Assembly (NCBI GenBank): GCA_041690355.1
Contig: JAWLHK010000006.1
Coordinates: forward strand, 192,116 to 256,115
DNA from: JAWLHK01 sp041690355 [NCBI: bacterium]
Lineage (GTDB): Bacteria > J088 > JAWLBW01
Direction of reading: 5' to 3'
DNA: 64,000 nucleotides
Shown: one piece after another, positions 1-7,228 of the stretch
How the letters are laid out: every line of letters starts with the position of its first letter
How positions within the stretch are numbered: position 1 is the first letter of the stretch
Notes under the pieces: generated by a model
What the model saw: only the letters and a program-made list of their open reading frames with translations
Told to the model about the DNA's origin: nothing
The model's database searches: none
Program-made: the position numbers and the translations under genes

Positions 1-223
1 CGTTGGCGGTGCGCACTTCGTGGAGAAACAGACCGAAGCGCGCGACAACGAAACCAAAGGCCATGAGGGCGATTCCGGTACGAATCCACGAGAGCAGGTT
101 GCGCTGCGAGGCCAGGAGCACGCGCGGATCCACCTCGTAGCCCGCCGCGGGTTTCGGGGCGGGCAGGCCGCCGTCTGCAAGATCGTCTTCGAGGGAGGTT
201 TCGCGCCTGGGATCCGAGGTCAC
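1..223 (-). CDS. DUF202 (YidH-like) small membrane protein, 3' end beyond window
   Basis: The first 74 residues are visible; the gene runs off the left edge. After about 35 polar residues comes the DUF202 signature: LLASQRNLLSWIRTGIALMA, followed by a hydrophobic helix (about residues 52-72). The family consists of small inner-membrane proteins of unknown function, about 110-130 residues with two or three helices. I chose the GTG at 223 because the upstream ATG two codons earlier is in another frame and stops at once, and because a TACAAT hexamer sits six bases before this GTG. The family call rests on the conserved RNLLSWIRTGIAL block. What is missing is the C-terminal helix region. Confidence 0.75.
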   Translation of the reverse strand, partial: MTSDPRRETSLEDDLADGGLPAPKPAAGYEVDPRVLLASQRNLLSWIRTGIALMAFGFVVARFGLFLHEVRTAN

Positions 224-229
224 GTTCTC

Positions 230-235
230 ATTGTA
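230..235 (-). promoter_or_regulatory. -10 element (TACAAT) of a probable leaderless DUF202 mRNA
   Basis: TACAAT on the minus strand lies six bases before the GTG at 223, so transcription would begin at or beside the start codon. No good -35 is visible, and no Shine-Dalgarno fits between the hexamer and the start. Confidence 0.4.
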
Positions 236-354
236 GCCTGTAAACAGATCGGTGCGAGCCCGTCGGCCCATGTCGCCGCTCGGAAGGCATTGCGCCCTGC
301 GGGTCGCCTCCCGGCCTGTGCGGGCCGAGGGTCAGCACCGCGTCGGGCTTCGGC

Positions 355-360
355 TAGACT
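355..360 (+). promoter_or_regulatory. -10 element (TAGACT) directly before the 85-residue gene
   Basis: TAGACT is followed by six bases and then the ATG at 367. Such a short distance implies a leaderless transcript. The expected -35 position is not consensus-like. Confidence 0.35.
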
Positions 361-366
361 GGGCGC

Positions 367-624
367 ATGCGACGATGGCTTGCCGCGCTGGCCGTGCTCC
401 TCGTGATCCTGGTGGGACTCATGTACGTGAAGTCTGACTGGGAGGCCGGCCGCGAGAACACCCTCGAGCTCGATCGGATTCCCGAAGAGCGCGTCGGCGT
501 ACCCGACGAATCCGCGCAGGAGAGCGCCGTGCCGGCCACCGGGGTCACCGGGGGGGCCGAGCGCACGACCATACCCCCCGGAGAGCCGCCGGCCGAGGTG
601 CTGAACAGTCCGTATCCCGACTGA
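367..624 (+). CDS. Small single-pass membrane protein, unknown function
   Basis: An 85-residue protein with a basic start (MRRW), one hydrophobic segment at about residues 4-22 and then a polar tail of some 60 residues rich in Glu, Pro and Gly. This looks like an N-terminally anchored protein with a disordered periplasmic tail. I do not recognise a family. The ATG is preceded by a -10-like TAGACT six bases upstream, which supports it as a real start. It converges on the carboxyltransferase gene with only 10 bases between the two stop codons. It could still be a chance ORF in high-GC DNA, but the membrane anchor, start context and tight packing favour a real gene. Confidence 0.6.
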   Translation: MRRWLAALAVLLVILVGLMYVKSDWEAGRENTLELDRIPEERVGVPDESAQESAVPATGVTGGAERTTIPPGEPPAEVLNSPYPD

Positions 625-634
625 CGACCGGTTC

Positions 635-2167
635 TCAGACGGGCAGAACGCCGCGCCGCTTCGGAGCCGGCTCCTTGACCTTCGATTCGTAGGCCGCGAG
701 GCGCATCGACAGTTCGCGGCGCAGATCGCGCGCCTCGACGATCTGGTCGACGATGAGGTCCGAGGCCAGGCGCTGGATGTTGATATCTTCCTTGTACTCC
801 TCGCGCTTCTGGGCCACCCACGCATCCCGCTCGCCTTCGGGCAGCTCGGCGATCTTGTTGGCGTACACCGCATTGATGGCCGCTTCGGGACCCATGACCG
901 CGATCATGGCCCCGGGCAGGGCGATGCAGACGTCGGGCTCGAAGGCCGGGCCGGCCATGGCATAGAGCCCCGCGCCGTAGGCCTTGCGCACGACGACCGA
1001 GATCTTCGGCACCGTCGCCTCGCTGACCGCCGAAATCATCTTGGCGCCATGGCGGATGATGCCGCCGCGCTCGACCGCCGAGCCGATCATGAAGCCGGGC
1101 ACATCGGCGAGAAAGAGCAAGGGAATGCGAAAGGCGTCGCACAGCCAGATGAAGCGGGCCGCCTTGTCGGCGCTGTCGGAGAAGAGCACGCCCCCCTTGA
1201 ACATCGGCTGATTCGCCAGGATGCCCACCGTGCGACCATCGATGCGGGCGAGCACGGTGATGAGTTCCTTGGCGAAGAGCTTCTTGATGTCAAAAATGGA
1301 GCCCTCGTCGACGAGCGCTTCGATGAAGTGGGCCATGTTGAAGAGCTTGTTCTGGTCGGCCGGCACGATCTGATCGATGGCCTTCTTCGTCGACGGCGCT
1401 TTCGCTTCGGCCTGGGGCGGCGTCCCCCGATGATTCTGGGGGAAGTAGGCGAGGTAGTCGCGGCACAGATCGAGCGCTTCTTCTTCGGTCTTGCAGAGGA
1501 CGTCGCCGCAGCCGCTCACGCTGCAGTGCATCTTCGCGCCCCCCATCTCTTCGAGGCTCACTTTCTCGCCGACCACCATCTCGGCCATGCGGGGCGAACC
1601 CAGGTACATGCTCGCGTTGCCCTCGACCATGAAGACGATGTCACAGAAGGCCGGAATATAGGCTCCCCCGGCGGCGGCCGGCCCGAAGAGCAGGCAGATC
1701 TGCGGCACGCGGCCGCTCAGCTGCACCTGATTGTAGAAGATGCGCCCTGCGCCGCGGCGTCCGGGAAACATCTGAATCTGGTCCGTGATGCGCGCCCCGG
1801 CAGAGTCGTCCAGGTAAATGATCGGGATCTCGAGCGAGGCCGCCGTCTCCTGAATACGCAGGATCTTCTCGACGGTGCGCCATCCCCAGGAGCCGGCCTT
1901 CACGGTCGAGTCGTTCGCCATGATGGCGACCGGGCGCCCATGGATCCGGCCCACGCCGCATACCACGCCGTCGGCGGGCAGATCGCCGGCGAGCACATTG
2001 GCGAAGAGGCCGTCTTCGACGAAGCTTTCCGGATCGAGAAGCCGCTTCAGGCGATCGCGAACGAAGAGTTTTCCCTTCTGCAGATTGGCTTCGTGGTATT
2101 TCGGCGCCCCGCCTTTGTGAATTTCGGCGCTCACTTCGGAAAGAGGCTTGTCCTGCTGGTCAATCAT
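635..2167 (-). CDS. Acyl-CoA carboxylase, carboxyltransferase (beta) subunit
   Basis: A 510-residue biotin-dependent carboxyltransferase of the propionyl-/methylcrotonyl-CoA carboxylase beta family, which moves CO2 from carboxybiotin to an acyl-CoA. Both crotonase-like halves are present. The N half has GVGRIHGRPVAIMANDSTVK and DDSAGARITDQ around residues 90-150 and GPAAAGGAYIPAF near residue 185. The C half has GRTVGILANQP and a GGIIRHGAKM stretch in the acyl-CoA site. Length is normal for the family. It is the second gene of an operon after HMG-CoA lyase (45-base gap) with a clear GAGGAG eight bases before the ATG. That partner suggests methylcrotonyl-CoA (leucine catabolism), but sequence alone does not separate this from propionyl-CoA specificity. 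No alpha (biotin carboxylase/BCCP) subunit is encoded in the window. Confidence 0.93.
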   Translation of the reverse strand: MIDQQDKPLSEVSAEIHKGGAPKYHEANLQKGKLFVRDRLKRLLDPESFVEDGLFANVLAGDLPADGVVCGVGRIHGRPVAIMANDSTVKAGSWGWRTVEKILRIQETAASLEIPIIYLDDSAGARITDQIQMFPGRRGAGRIFYNQVQLSGRVPQICLLFGPAAAGGAYIPAFCDIVFMVEGNASMYLGSPRMAEMVVGEKVSLEEMGGAKMHCSVSGCGDVLCKTEEEALDLCRDYLAYFPQNHRGTPPQAEAKAPSTKKAIDQIVPADQNKLFNMAHFIEALVDEGSIFDIKKLFAKELITVLARIDGRTVGILANQPMFKGGVLFSDSADKAARFIWLCDAFRIPLLFLADVPGFMIGSAVERGGIIRHGAKMISAVSEATVPKISVVVRKAYGAGLYAMAGPAFEPDVCIALPGAMIAVMGPEAAINAVYANKIAELPEGERDAWVAQKREEYKEDINIQRLASDLIVDQIVEARDLRRELSMRLAAYESKVKEPAPKRRGVLPV

Positions 2168-2212
2168 GGAAAAACTCCTCGCGTACTGAAAAAGGCGTGT
2201 GGGAGGTCAAAC

Positions 2213-3142
2213 TCAAGGGCGTTCACAGGCGGCCAGGTAGGCCTGCTGATACTTGCCGGGAAGGCGCTTTCCGAGCTGCTCGCCGATGTAACGACCGGCG
2301 TCGGCCAGGCGATCGATGTCGATGCCGGTCTCGACCCCCATGCCGTGCAGCATGAAGACGAGGTCTTCGGTCGCGGCGTTGCCGGCGGCGCCCGGGGCGT
2401 AGGGGCATCCGCCGAGGCCGCCGACGGCCGCATCGAGAGTCGTGATGCCCATCTGCAGGCCGGCGAGATAGTTCGACAGGGCCGTGCCGCGCGTGTCGTG
2501 GAAGTGCAGGGCGAGCTTCTCGCGAGGGACGCCGGCTTCGAGCAGGCGGGTGAGGACCTCGAACACCTGGCGCGGATTGGCGACGCCGATCGTGTCGCCC
2601 AGCGAGATCTCATCCACGTTCCACGCGAGCATCGTTTCGATGACCCGCAGGACGGCGTCGGGGCTCACCGCCCCTTCGTAGGGGCAGCCGAAAACCGTCG
2701 AGACATAGGCGCGCACCGGCTTGCCGTCGGCCTGCGCCATGCGCACGACGGCTTCGAGCACCGGAAACGTCTCGGCGATCGTCTTGTTGATGTTCTTCTT
2801 GTTGTGCGTCTCGCTGGCCGACATGAAAACGGCCGGCATGTCGAGCGGCGTCGACCGGAAGCGTTCGTATCCCTGCGCGTTGGGTACGAGGGCAGCGTAG
2901 CGCACTCCTTCGTGACGGGGCAGCTGCTGCGCCAGCTCTGTGGCGTCGGCCAGGGCTGGAATCCAGCGGGGGTTCACGAACGAGGTGACCTCGATCGTGC
3001 GCATGCCCGAGGCGACGAGGCGGTTGATGAACTCGACTTTCGCCTGGGTCGGCACGATGACCGATTCGTTCTGCAGACCGTCGCGCGGCCCCACCTCGAC
3101 GAGGGTGACCTGCCTGGGAATGTCCTGAAAGAGCGTACTCAA
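2213..3142 (-). CDS. mvaB: Hydroxymethylglutaryl-CoA lyase
   Basis: Cleaves HMG-CoA to acetyl-CoA and acetoacetate, the last step of leucine breakdown. A 309-residue TIM barrel of the HMGL-like family: VEVGPRDGLQNE near the N terminus holds the metal/substrate Arg-Asp pair, followed by TSFVNPRWIPALAD, GCPYEGAVSP, SLGDTIGVANP and the metal-binding HFHDTRG. GGLGGCPYAPGAAGN carries the catalytic Cys loop characteristic of HMG-CoA lyases. I start at the TTG at 3142, with GGAG six bases upstream, rather than at the longer in-frame GTG/ATG starts, which would add residues the family lacks. It is first in a two-gene operon with the carboxyltransferase and is divergent from the lipid kinase. Confidence 0.93.
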   Translation of the reverse strand: MSTLFQDIPRQVTLVEVGPRDGLQNESVIVPTQAKVEFINRLVASGMRTIEVTSFVNPRWIPALADATELAQQLPRHEGVRYAALVPNAQGYERFRSTPLDMPAVFMSASETHNKKNINKTIAETFPVLEAVVRMAQADGKPVRAYVSTVFGCPYEGAVSPDAVLRVIETMLAWNVDEISLGDTIGVANPRQVFEVLTRLLEAGVPREKLALHFHDTRGTALSNYLAGLQMGITTLDAAVGGLGGCPYAPGAAGNAATEDLVFMLHGMGVETGIDIDRLADAGRYIGEQLGKRLPGKYQQAYLAACERP

Positions 3143-3170
3143 GAATGGCTCCGCCCGTGGGCAAACGACT

Positions 3171-3200
3171 ATTGTAACGGAGGCGCCGGCGACGCGCCAA
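3171..3200 (-). promoter_or_regulatory. Sigma70-type promoter for the HMG-CoA lyase operon
   Basis: Minus strand: TTGGCG (3200-3195), 18 bases, TACAAT (3176-3171). The predicted start of transcription is about 25 bases before the TTG start codon. It is back to back with the promoter of the lipid kinase. Confidence 0.6.
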
Positions 3201-3261
3201 GCGGCCGCGCGCCCAGCGATGGGCCCGGTCACGTTGCGCCGGGCACGCCGGGGCCTTCAGG

Positions 3262-3290
3262 TTGACACCGGAAGGGCTCTCCGCTAAGGT
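3262..3290 (+). promoter_or_regulatory. Sigma70-type promoter for the lipid kinase gene
   Basis: TTGACA (3262-3267), 17 bases, TAAGGT (3285-3290): perfect -35 and perfect spacing. It leaves an untranslated leader of roughly 95 bases before the GTG at 3391. Confidence 0.65.
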
Positions 3291-3390
3291 AATCCTTCTG
3301 TTACACACTTGATTCCACGATACCGACCGGGCTCCCGTGCCGGGCGCTTTCTTCGGTGCACACCCTCCCGATAGCAGCCAGGATCTCTCC

Positions 3391-4314
3391 GTGAAAGTCT
3401 GTGTGGTTGTCAACCAGAACGCCCGACGCAACAAAGCGCGCCCCGAGCTGCCTGAGAAACTCGCGCGCATTTTCGGATCGGAAGCGACCGTCCGGGTCAC
3501 CCCCTCTATCGAGAGCATCCAGGAGATCGCCCGCGAAGCAAAGACCGCGGAGACAGAAACCCTGGCCATCTGCGGCGGCGACGGCACGCTGCACCACACG
3601 CTGACCGCGTTTCACCATGTCTATGGTAAGCAGCCGATGCCGCGTATCCTCACGTTGAGCGGCGGCACCATGAACATGATCTGCCGCTCGGTGAAGGTCC
3701 AGGGGCCGAGCGAGGGTATCGCCAACCGCTTTCGCGCCGCCATGGAGCGGGGCAAGGCGGCGACGGTCGAACGGGCAACGGTTTCAGCCGGCGGCAAACT
3801 CTGCTTCATCTTCGGGCTGGGCCTGGTCACGAATTTTCTCGACGCCTATTACGAGGGGGGCAACACGAGCCCCTTGAAAGCGGCCGTCATCGTACAGAAG
3901 ACCATCCGTTCGGCGCTCAAGCAGGGCGAGTTCGCGAAGCGCCTCTTCGCCCCGTGGGACGGCGAGATCGTCATCAACGGCGAGACCCTCCCGGCCACGT
4001 ACTTCACGGCCGTACTGGCGCAGACCATCGAGAACCTCGCCTTTTCGTTCAACCCGATGTACCGCGCGCTCGAACGCAACGACCGGTTCCACGTCATCGC
4101 CACGCAGATGGGGCCCGTCAAGCTGGTGAACCACCTGCCGAAGATCTGGGTCGGCAAGCCGGTGAATCACCCCGAACTCTTCGACCGTCTGGCCGAAGAG
4201 ATGGTGCTCAAGCCCTCGGGGAGGCTGCTGTACACCATGGACGGCGACCTTTACTCCACCGAGTCGTCCCTGAAAGTCACCGTAGGCCCCACGTTGACCT
4301 TCTGGCAGGTCTGA
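3391..4314 (+). CDS. Diacylglycerol kinase-type lipid kinase (DAGK catalytic domain)
   Basis: A 307-residue protein opening with the DAGK fold: VVVNQNARRNK at the start, then the nucleotide-binding ICGGDGTLHH at about residues 62-71 and LSGGTMNMIC at about residues 88-97. These match the GGDGT and G(G)T(M)N motifs of bacterial DgkB/YegS/sphingosine-kinase-like enzymes that phosphorylate lipid hydroxyls with ATP. The C-terminal half is the beta-rich lid domain ending in YTMDGDLY. Length is typical. The GTG at 3391 has AGGA seven bases upstream; a longer in-frame ATG at 3337 adds residues that precede the conserved first strand and is less likely. The lipid substrate cannot be told from sequence. 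It is monocistronic and ends at a perfect hairpin. Confidence 0.88.
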   Translation: MKVCVVVNQNARRNKARPELPEKLARIFGSEATVRVTPSIESIQEIAREAKTAETETLAICGGDGTLHHTLTAFHHVYGKQPMPRILTLSGGTMNMICRSVKVQGPSEGIANRFRAAMERGKAATVERATVSAGGKLCFIFGLGLVTNFLDAYYEGGNTSPLKAAVIVQKTIRSALKQGEFAKRLFAPWDGEIVINGETLPATYFTAVLAQTIENLAFSFNPMYRALERNDRFHVIATQMGPVKLVNHLPKIWVGKPVNHPELFDRLAEEMVLKPSGRLLYTMDGDLYSTESSLKVTVGPTLTFWQV

Positions 4315-4379
4315 GCGCCGCGCACCCCCAATTCCGCCCGGAGGCGGCCCCCCGGAGCGCGCCCGGAGTCCGGTAGAAA

Positions 4380-4409
4380 AGAAAAGCCCCGCATCAGCGG
4401 GGCTTTTCT
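4380..4409. terminator. Bidirectional intrinsic terminator between convergent genes
   Basis: A perfect 13-bp inverted repeat (4380-4392 with 4397-4409, core AAAAGCCCCGC) around a four-base ATCA loop. The stem itself supplies A-rich and T-rich flanks on either strand, so it can end both the lipid kinase transcript (+) and the P-loop/KH gene (-). Confidence 0.85.
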
Positions 4410-4429
4410 GCTTGTATGCACATGCAGAC

Positions 4430-7063
4430 TTATTCGGCGCTCTCGGGCGTCTCGGCGGCCGGCATGGGGGCCGCGGGAGGTTCGGCCGGGGCCTGGGTCT
4501 CTGCCGGGGCCGGCAGTTCGTGCGCCGGCGCGGCCTTCTTTTCGCCCCCGGTTTCGGCGGCCGTCGCCTTGATGGCGGCGGCGGCATCGCGGGCGATGCG
4601 CAGATGCAGGTGGTAGCCGGTCAGCGCCGCCGCCAGACGCTGGTTCGTCGCGTTGCGGCCGAAGGCCTTCCCCGATTCCTTGCGGGGAACGCGCACCTGA
4701 GCCATGCGCTTTTCTTCGTTGACCGCCACCATCTCTCCCTTGAGCCGGGCGGGGAGCAACGCGGTCGCGATGCGCTGCTCGGTCTTTTCGGCGGCGGGAA
4801 CGATGTCGACCCGTTCGCCGAGGGCGTCCTGCAGTTTGCGCGCAATGGGAAACAGGTCGCGGCCGGGCGGCACGAGGATCTTGGTGCGGTGTCCCGGTTC
4901 GCGCACGATTTTCTGCATGAGGGGGAGCTTGATGCGGAAGTGCTCTGCGGCGCGCTCGATGAGGCGCTGCGTGAGCGAAAGCGCCACCTCGTTGACCACG
5001 TCGAGCAGGGCGCTCCCTTCCTTCGAAAGTGCGAACAGGGCGTCCTGCAGCAGGGCCGTATCGGCGAGCCGGCTTTCGAACGGCTTGACGATGCCTTCGC
5101 GAATCGCCTGCTCTGCGCGCTCGCTCAGGGCCGCCTCGAAACGGTCGAGATGCTCGCCGAGCGCCTTCGCGACCGCTTCGCGATCGGGGGGCAGCGCCTC
5201 GAGATCGGGGGCGGCGACCGCTGCGGGGGCGAACGCGTGCGTCCACTCGCGCGGATCGGTCTCGGCGCTGAGCGCCTTGCGGAACTTCGCGGTCGCTTCG
5301 CGGAACTCCTGGGGCACCGCGCTCATCAGCACCGGCTGGGGCAGGGGGCCTTCGCCGGGCTGGCGGCGCGTTTCGAGCTGGCGGGCCATCTCGGCCGCTT
5401 TCTCGCGCAGGGTGGCTTCGACAGCGCCGCGCACTTCCTCGAAGTAGGCGGCGGAATCAAAACCCTCGAACCGCTTCTTCCACGCCTCGGCGGCGTCGCT
5501 GTCGAGCGCGTGCTTGTTGGCCCAGGCTTCAACCTGGTTCCGATGCGCCGCCAGGGTCTTCTTCGCGAGCTCGCGCGCCGTACTGCGCGCCGACTTCGCC
5601 CAACGGGGGAAGTCGTTCTTCAGTTCGTCCTGACGCAGCTGCCAGCCGCGCGCTTCCTGCAACGACTGCAGATTCACGGTCAAGCCGAAATCGCGCAGCG
5701 GGAGAATACCCTCGACCATCGAATCGAGAAAACCCTGAACGCGCAGCATGCGGGCCCGCGACTGCAGGCGCAGGGCGAGCTGCTGCTCGACCTCGCGAAA
5801 CCGGCTGATGTCACGCAGTCGGGCCGATCTCCCTTTGTGTTCCGGCCGCAGCGAGAGCGAAAAGGCAAGCAGATGCACATGGGGGCGCTGTTCTTCTTCT
5901 GCAAGGTCGCGCCGCCCGAAGAACTCGTCGGGATTGGTAAGGAACTTCTCAAAGGCGAATCCGTCGTGCAGATTCACGCGCACATTCTCAATGGTGAGAA
6001 TCGGACGGCCGATGTGCGTGGCCTCGCCTTCGCCCGAACGGACCTCGATGATGCCGTCGGTGGGCTCTGCGGCGGGCATCTCGACGAAACGGATCCCGCG
6101 CCAGACGGTCGACCCGCGCCCCTGCTCGTCGAAGGCCGGCTCCTGACCGGCATCGCGGGCGAGGGCGTCGATGAGGGTCGTCTTGCCGGCGCCTTCGGCG
6201 CCCGCGACGCCAATCGTGAGCGGGGCTTCGCCGTCGGTCATGCGGGCGAGCGGGGCGTGGGCGAACTCCAGAAGCGCGCGGGCCTGGCCGAGCGTCGCTT
6301 CGGCAAGCGCCGGCGACATGCCCGGAACGGCCTGTACGGCGTTGCCGAACCGCTCGACCTCGTGCACGAGGGCCTGCAGCAGCGACTGTGCAAACGTTGC
6401 TTCTTCGTGTCCGGTCTTCTCGGTGGCCGAGACGACCGCTTCAATGCGGGGCGCGGGGCGGGAGGCGGGGCGTCCGCGATCCTGCCCGCGTGCGCCCGGA
6501 CCGGGACGGCCGCCGCCGCGGCGATCTGTGGGGCCGCGACGTCCTTCACCGTCGGGCCGGCCGCCGTACGGACGCCCTTCGGGTCGGCCTTCGCGGCGCC
6601 CTTCGGAGCGACCTTCACGACGCCCCTGACCTTCGGGCCGGCCCTCGCGGCGCTCGCCGCGGGGCGGGCGGTCATGGCGATCTCTGCGTTCACGCTCGGG
6701 GCGCGCATCGGCATAGCGCGGGTTTTCGGCGGGGGCTTCACGGCGGGCCGGGGGCGGCACGTTTTCGGGGCCCGGCGGCAATTTGCTCCGCTGCTCTTCG
6801 GAGAGGAACCTGGACAGCGCGCCGAACGCGGAGTGGCGCACCGGTCCCGGCTCCTTCTTCCGTTCGGGGCGTGGCGCGGCTTTCGGGGCGCGCTCCGGCT
6901 CGGGAGCAGCCTCCTGCGCCCGCGGAGCTTCTTCAGCCTGCGCATCCGCGCGGGCGGCAGTCTCCGGCGCGGATGCGGCGGCGGCTTCGGCGGGGGCTTC
7001 GGCGGGGGCCTGCGGCTCTGCCGGTTCGGTGGATTCAGGGGCTGAGTTCTCGTTGTCGGCCAT
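4430..7063 (-). CDS. P-loop GTPase-like protein with RG-rich linker and C-terminal NusA-type KH region
   Basis: 877 residues, acting presumably in the cytoplasm (no signal peptide or membrane helix). Residues 1-70 are Ala/Pro/Glu-rich. Residues 120-200 form a low-complexity Arg/Gly/Pro/Glu tract with many REGRPEG-like units, typical of RNA-contacting tails. Residues 284-300 hold a Walker A motif, G288-AEGA-GKT295, as in translation-type GTPases, but the expected DxPG is degenerate (WRGIRFVEMPA) and no NKxD is evident. Residues 420-700 are helical and charged. Residues 709-822 match the NusA tandem KH region: KIVREPGHRTKILV, then VNEEKRMAQVRVP, then FGRNATNQRLAAALTG. The first KH loop lacks a clear GXXG; the second has GRNA. 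The ATG at 7063 has GGGAG five bases upstream. I know no named family with this order. An RNA-binding NTPase linked to transcription or ribosome assembly is an inference. Confidence 0.8.
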   Translation of the reverse strand: MADNENSAPESTEPAEPQAPAEAPAEAAAASAPETAARADAQAEEAPRAQEAAPEPERAPKAAPRPERKKEPGPVRHSAFGALSRFLSEEQRSKLPPGPENVPPPARREAPAENPRYADARPERERRDRHDRPPRGERREGRPEGQGRREGRSEGRREGRPEGRPYGGRPDGEGRRGPTDRRGGGRPGPGARGQDRGRPASRPAPRIEAVVSATEKTGHEEATFAQSLLQALVHEVERFGNAVQAVPGMSPALAEATLGQARALLEFAHAPLARMTDGEAPLTIGVAGAEGAGKTTLIDALARDAGQEPAFDEQGRGSTVWRGIRFVEMPAAEPTDGIIEVRSGEGEATHIGRPILTIENVRVNLHDGFAFEKFLTNPDEFFGRRDLAEEEQRPHVHLLAFSLSLRPEHKGRSARLRDISRFREVEQQLALRLQSRARMLRVQGFLDSMVEGILPLRDFGLTVNLQSLQEARGWQLRQDELKNDFPRWAKSARSTARELAKKTLAAHRNQVEAWANKHALDSDAAEAWKKRFEGFDSAAYFEEVRGAVEATLREKAAEMARQLETRRQPGEGPLPQPVLMSAVPQEFREATAKFRKALSAETDPREWTHAFAPAAVAAPDLEALPPDREAVAKALGEHLDRFEAALSERAEQAIREGIVKPFESRLADTALLQDALFALSKEGSALLDVVNEVALSLTQRLIERAAEHFRIKLPLMQKIVREPGHRTKILVPPGRDLFPIARKLQDALGERVDIVPAAEKTEQRIATALLPARLKGEMVAVNEEKRMAQVRVPRKESGKAFGRNATNQRLAAALTGYHLHLRIARDAAAAIKATAAETGGEKKAAPAHELPAPAETQAPAEPPAAPMPAAETPESAE

Positions 7064-7094
7064 GGTTACTCCCAACAAAGCGCGCGATAACAGA

Positions 7095-7124
7095 TTAGCT
7101 TAACAAGCTTCTGCCTCCCGATTC
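7095..7124 (-). promoter_or_regulatory. Sigma70-type promoter for the P-loop/KH gene
   Basis: Minus strand: TTGAAT (7124-7119), 18 bases, TAAGCT (7100-7095), about 30 bases before the ATG at 7063. Confidence 0.5.
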
Positions 7125-7157
7125 AACAGGACGGGGATCGAAATCACCGCATCCGGT

Positions 7158-7186
7158 TTGCTGCCCGTACGCCTTTTTGTTAGGCT
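7158..7186 (+). promoter_or_regulatory. Possible promoter of the lipoprotein-trp operon
   Basis: TTGCTG (7158-7163), 17 bases, TAGGCT (7181-7186). The match is only fair; an overlapping TAAAGT lies at 7186-7191. No attenuator-like leader peptide with Trp codons is visible before the first gene. Confidence 0.4.
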
Positions 7187-7228
7187 AAAGTGCTAATTTT
7201 GGTGCAATTTTTCACTCGGAGCCCTGAC

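Noticed and set aside
1049-3265. 738-residue ORF on the + strand opposite the carboxyltransferase and HMG-CoA lyase genes
   Set aside because: Shadow of two well-identified genes on the other strand; Arg/His/Gly-rich with no motif or signal.
4412-7045. 877-residue + strand ORF opposite the P-loop/KH gene
   Set aside because: A coincidental antisense frame of high-GC codons; the minus-strand reading has a P-loop, KH motifs and a good Shine-Dalgarno, this one has none.
7158-7228. Trp attenuator or TPP-like leader before the trp-containing operon
   Set aside because: The leader is about 40 bases, has no Trp-rich peptide and no terminator/antiterminator pair.
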